A stretch of 35,063 bases of DNA from an uncultured Bacteroidales bacterium (lineage in GTDB: Bacteria > Bacteroidota > Bacteroidia > Bacteroidales > Muribaculaceae), in contig CADBNR010000075.1 of NCBI GenBank assembly GCA_902796035.1, forward strand, positions 1 to 35,063, given 5' to 3'. Below, in pieces: positions 35,046-35,063 of the stretch (position 1 is its first letter; every line of letters begins with the position of its first letter). The notes beneath the pieces are model-generated. The model was not told the DNA's origin, searched no databases, and saw only the letters and a program-made list of their open reading frames with translations. Position numbers and translations under genes: made by a program.

Positions 35046-35063
35046 ATGAAGAAGTCACGATCC
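35046..35063 (+). CDS. Possible start of a truncated gene
   Basis: ATG AAG AAG TCA CGA TCC would encode MKKSRS, preceded by the purine-rich GAGGCGGAAG. A Lys-rich start after an intergenic region is plausible for a real gene, but the window ends after six codons, so the product cannot be named. Confidence 0.3.

Overview
The window looks like chromosomal DNA of a Bacteroidota (Bacteroidales) bacterium, plausibly a Muribaculaceae-like gut lineage. The family-level placement is inference. The pointers are: several promoters of the Bacteroidota type (TTTG, 19-20 bp, TAnnTTTG); a tmRNA whose tag reads GENNYALAA; a bacterial serine palmitoyltransferase; a type IX secretion (T9SS) type-B sorting domain; a FeoA-FeoB fusion; and lineage-typical families such as DUF1599, DUF3108 and THUMP-like methyltransferases. 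Most of the window is ordinary core genome with moderately high GC. The first ~2.8 kb is visibly AT-rich and looks acquired.

Layout. 1-2880: a compact restriction-modification island. A small HTH regulator and a beta-class DNA methyltransferase on the + strand converge on an HNH-like endonuclease and a C-protein-like regulator on the - strand. 2900-5200: dnaK with its terminator, then a ~320 bp intergenic stretch. 5200-8740: serine palmitoyltransferase, tgt and an LptF/LptG-type permease. 8809-13613: an envelope cluster of a T9SS type-B cargo protein, a LysM/periplasmic-binding fusion, a PorT-like barrel and a polyprenyl-phosphate sugar transferase. 13618-15445: DUF1599 and a DoxX-like membrane protein, convergent with thioredoxin. 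15984-18723: a Cys-pentad repeat secreted protein, rlmH, DUF3108 and Fe-type sodB. 18834-22690: thiH, thiC and thiG. 22779-26136: feoAB and a dolichyl-phosphate-mannose-synthase-like glycosyltransferase. 26250-29449: DUF2156, a THUMP-like methyltransferase with a long structured leader, and an ECF sigma factor. 29714-34339: DEAD-box helicase, lon and trmN6. 34442-34842: ssrA, followed by the first codons of another gene.

The most unusual non-coding signal is 28445-28784. A near-perfect ~36 bp inverted repeat encloses a second ~35 bp stem-loop and several small hairpins. The whole stretch lies between a consensus promoter (28812-28842, - strand) and the start codon of the THUMP-like methyltransferase, so it should be transcribed as a ~360 nt leader. 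It is either an undescribed cis-regulatory RNA or a miniature inverted-repeat element lodged at the 5' end of a gene. Second-tier points are the doubly regulated restriction-modification system (an HTH-like segment inside the methyltransferase and an apparently leaderless C-protein gene), the loss of the zinc cysteines in Tgt, and the (N/P)Cxxx pentad repeat protein.
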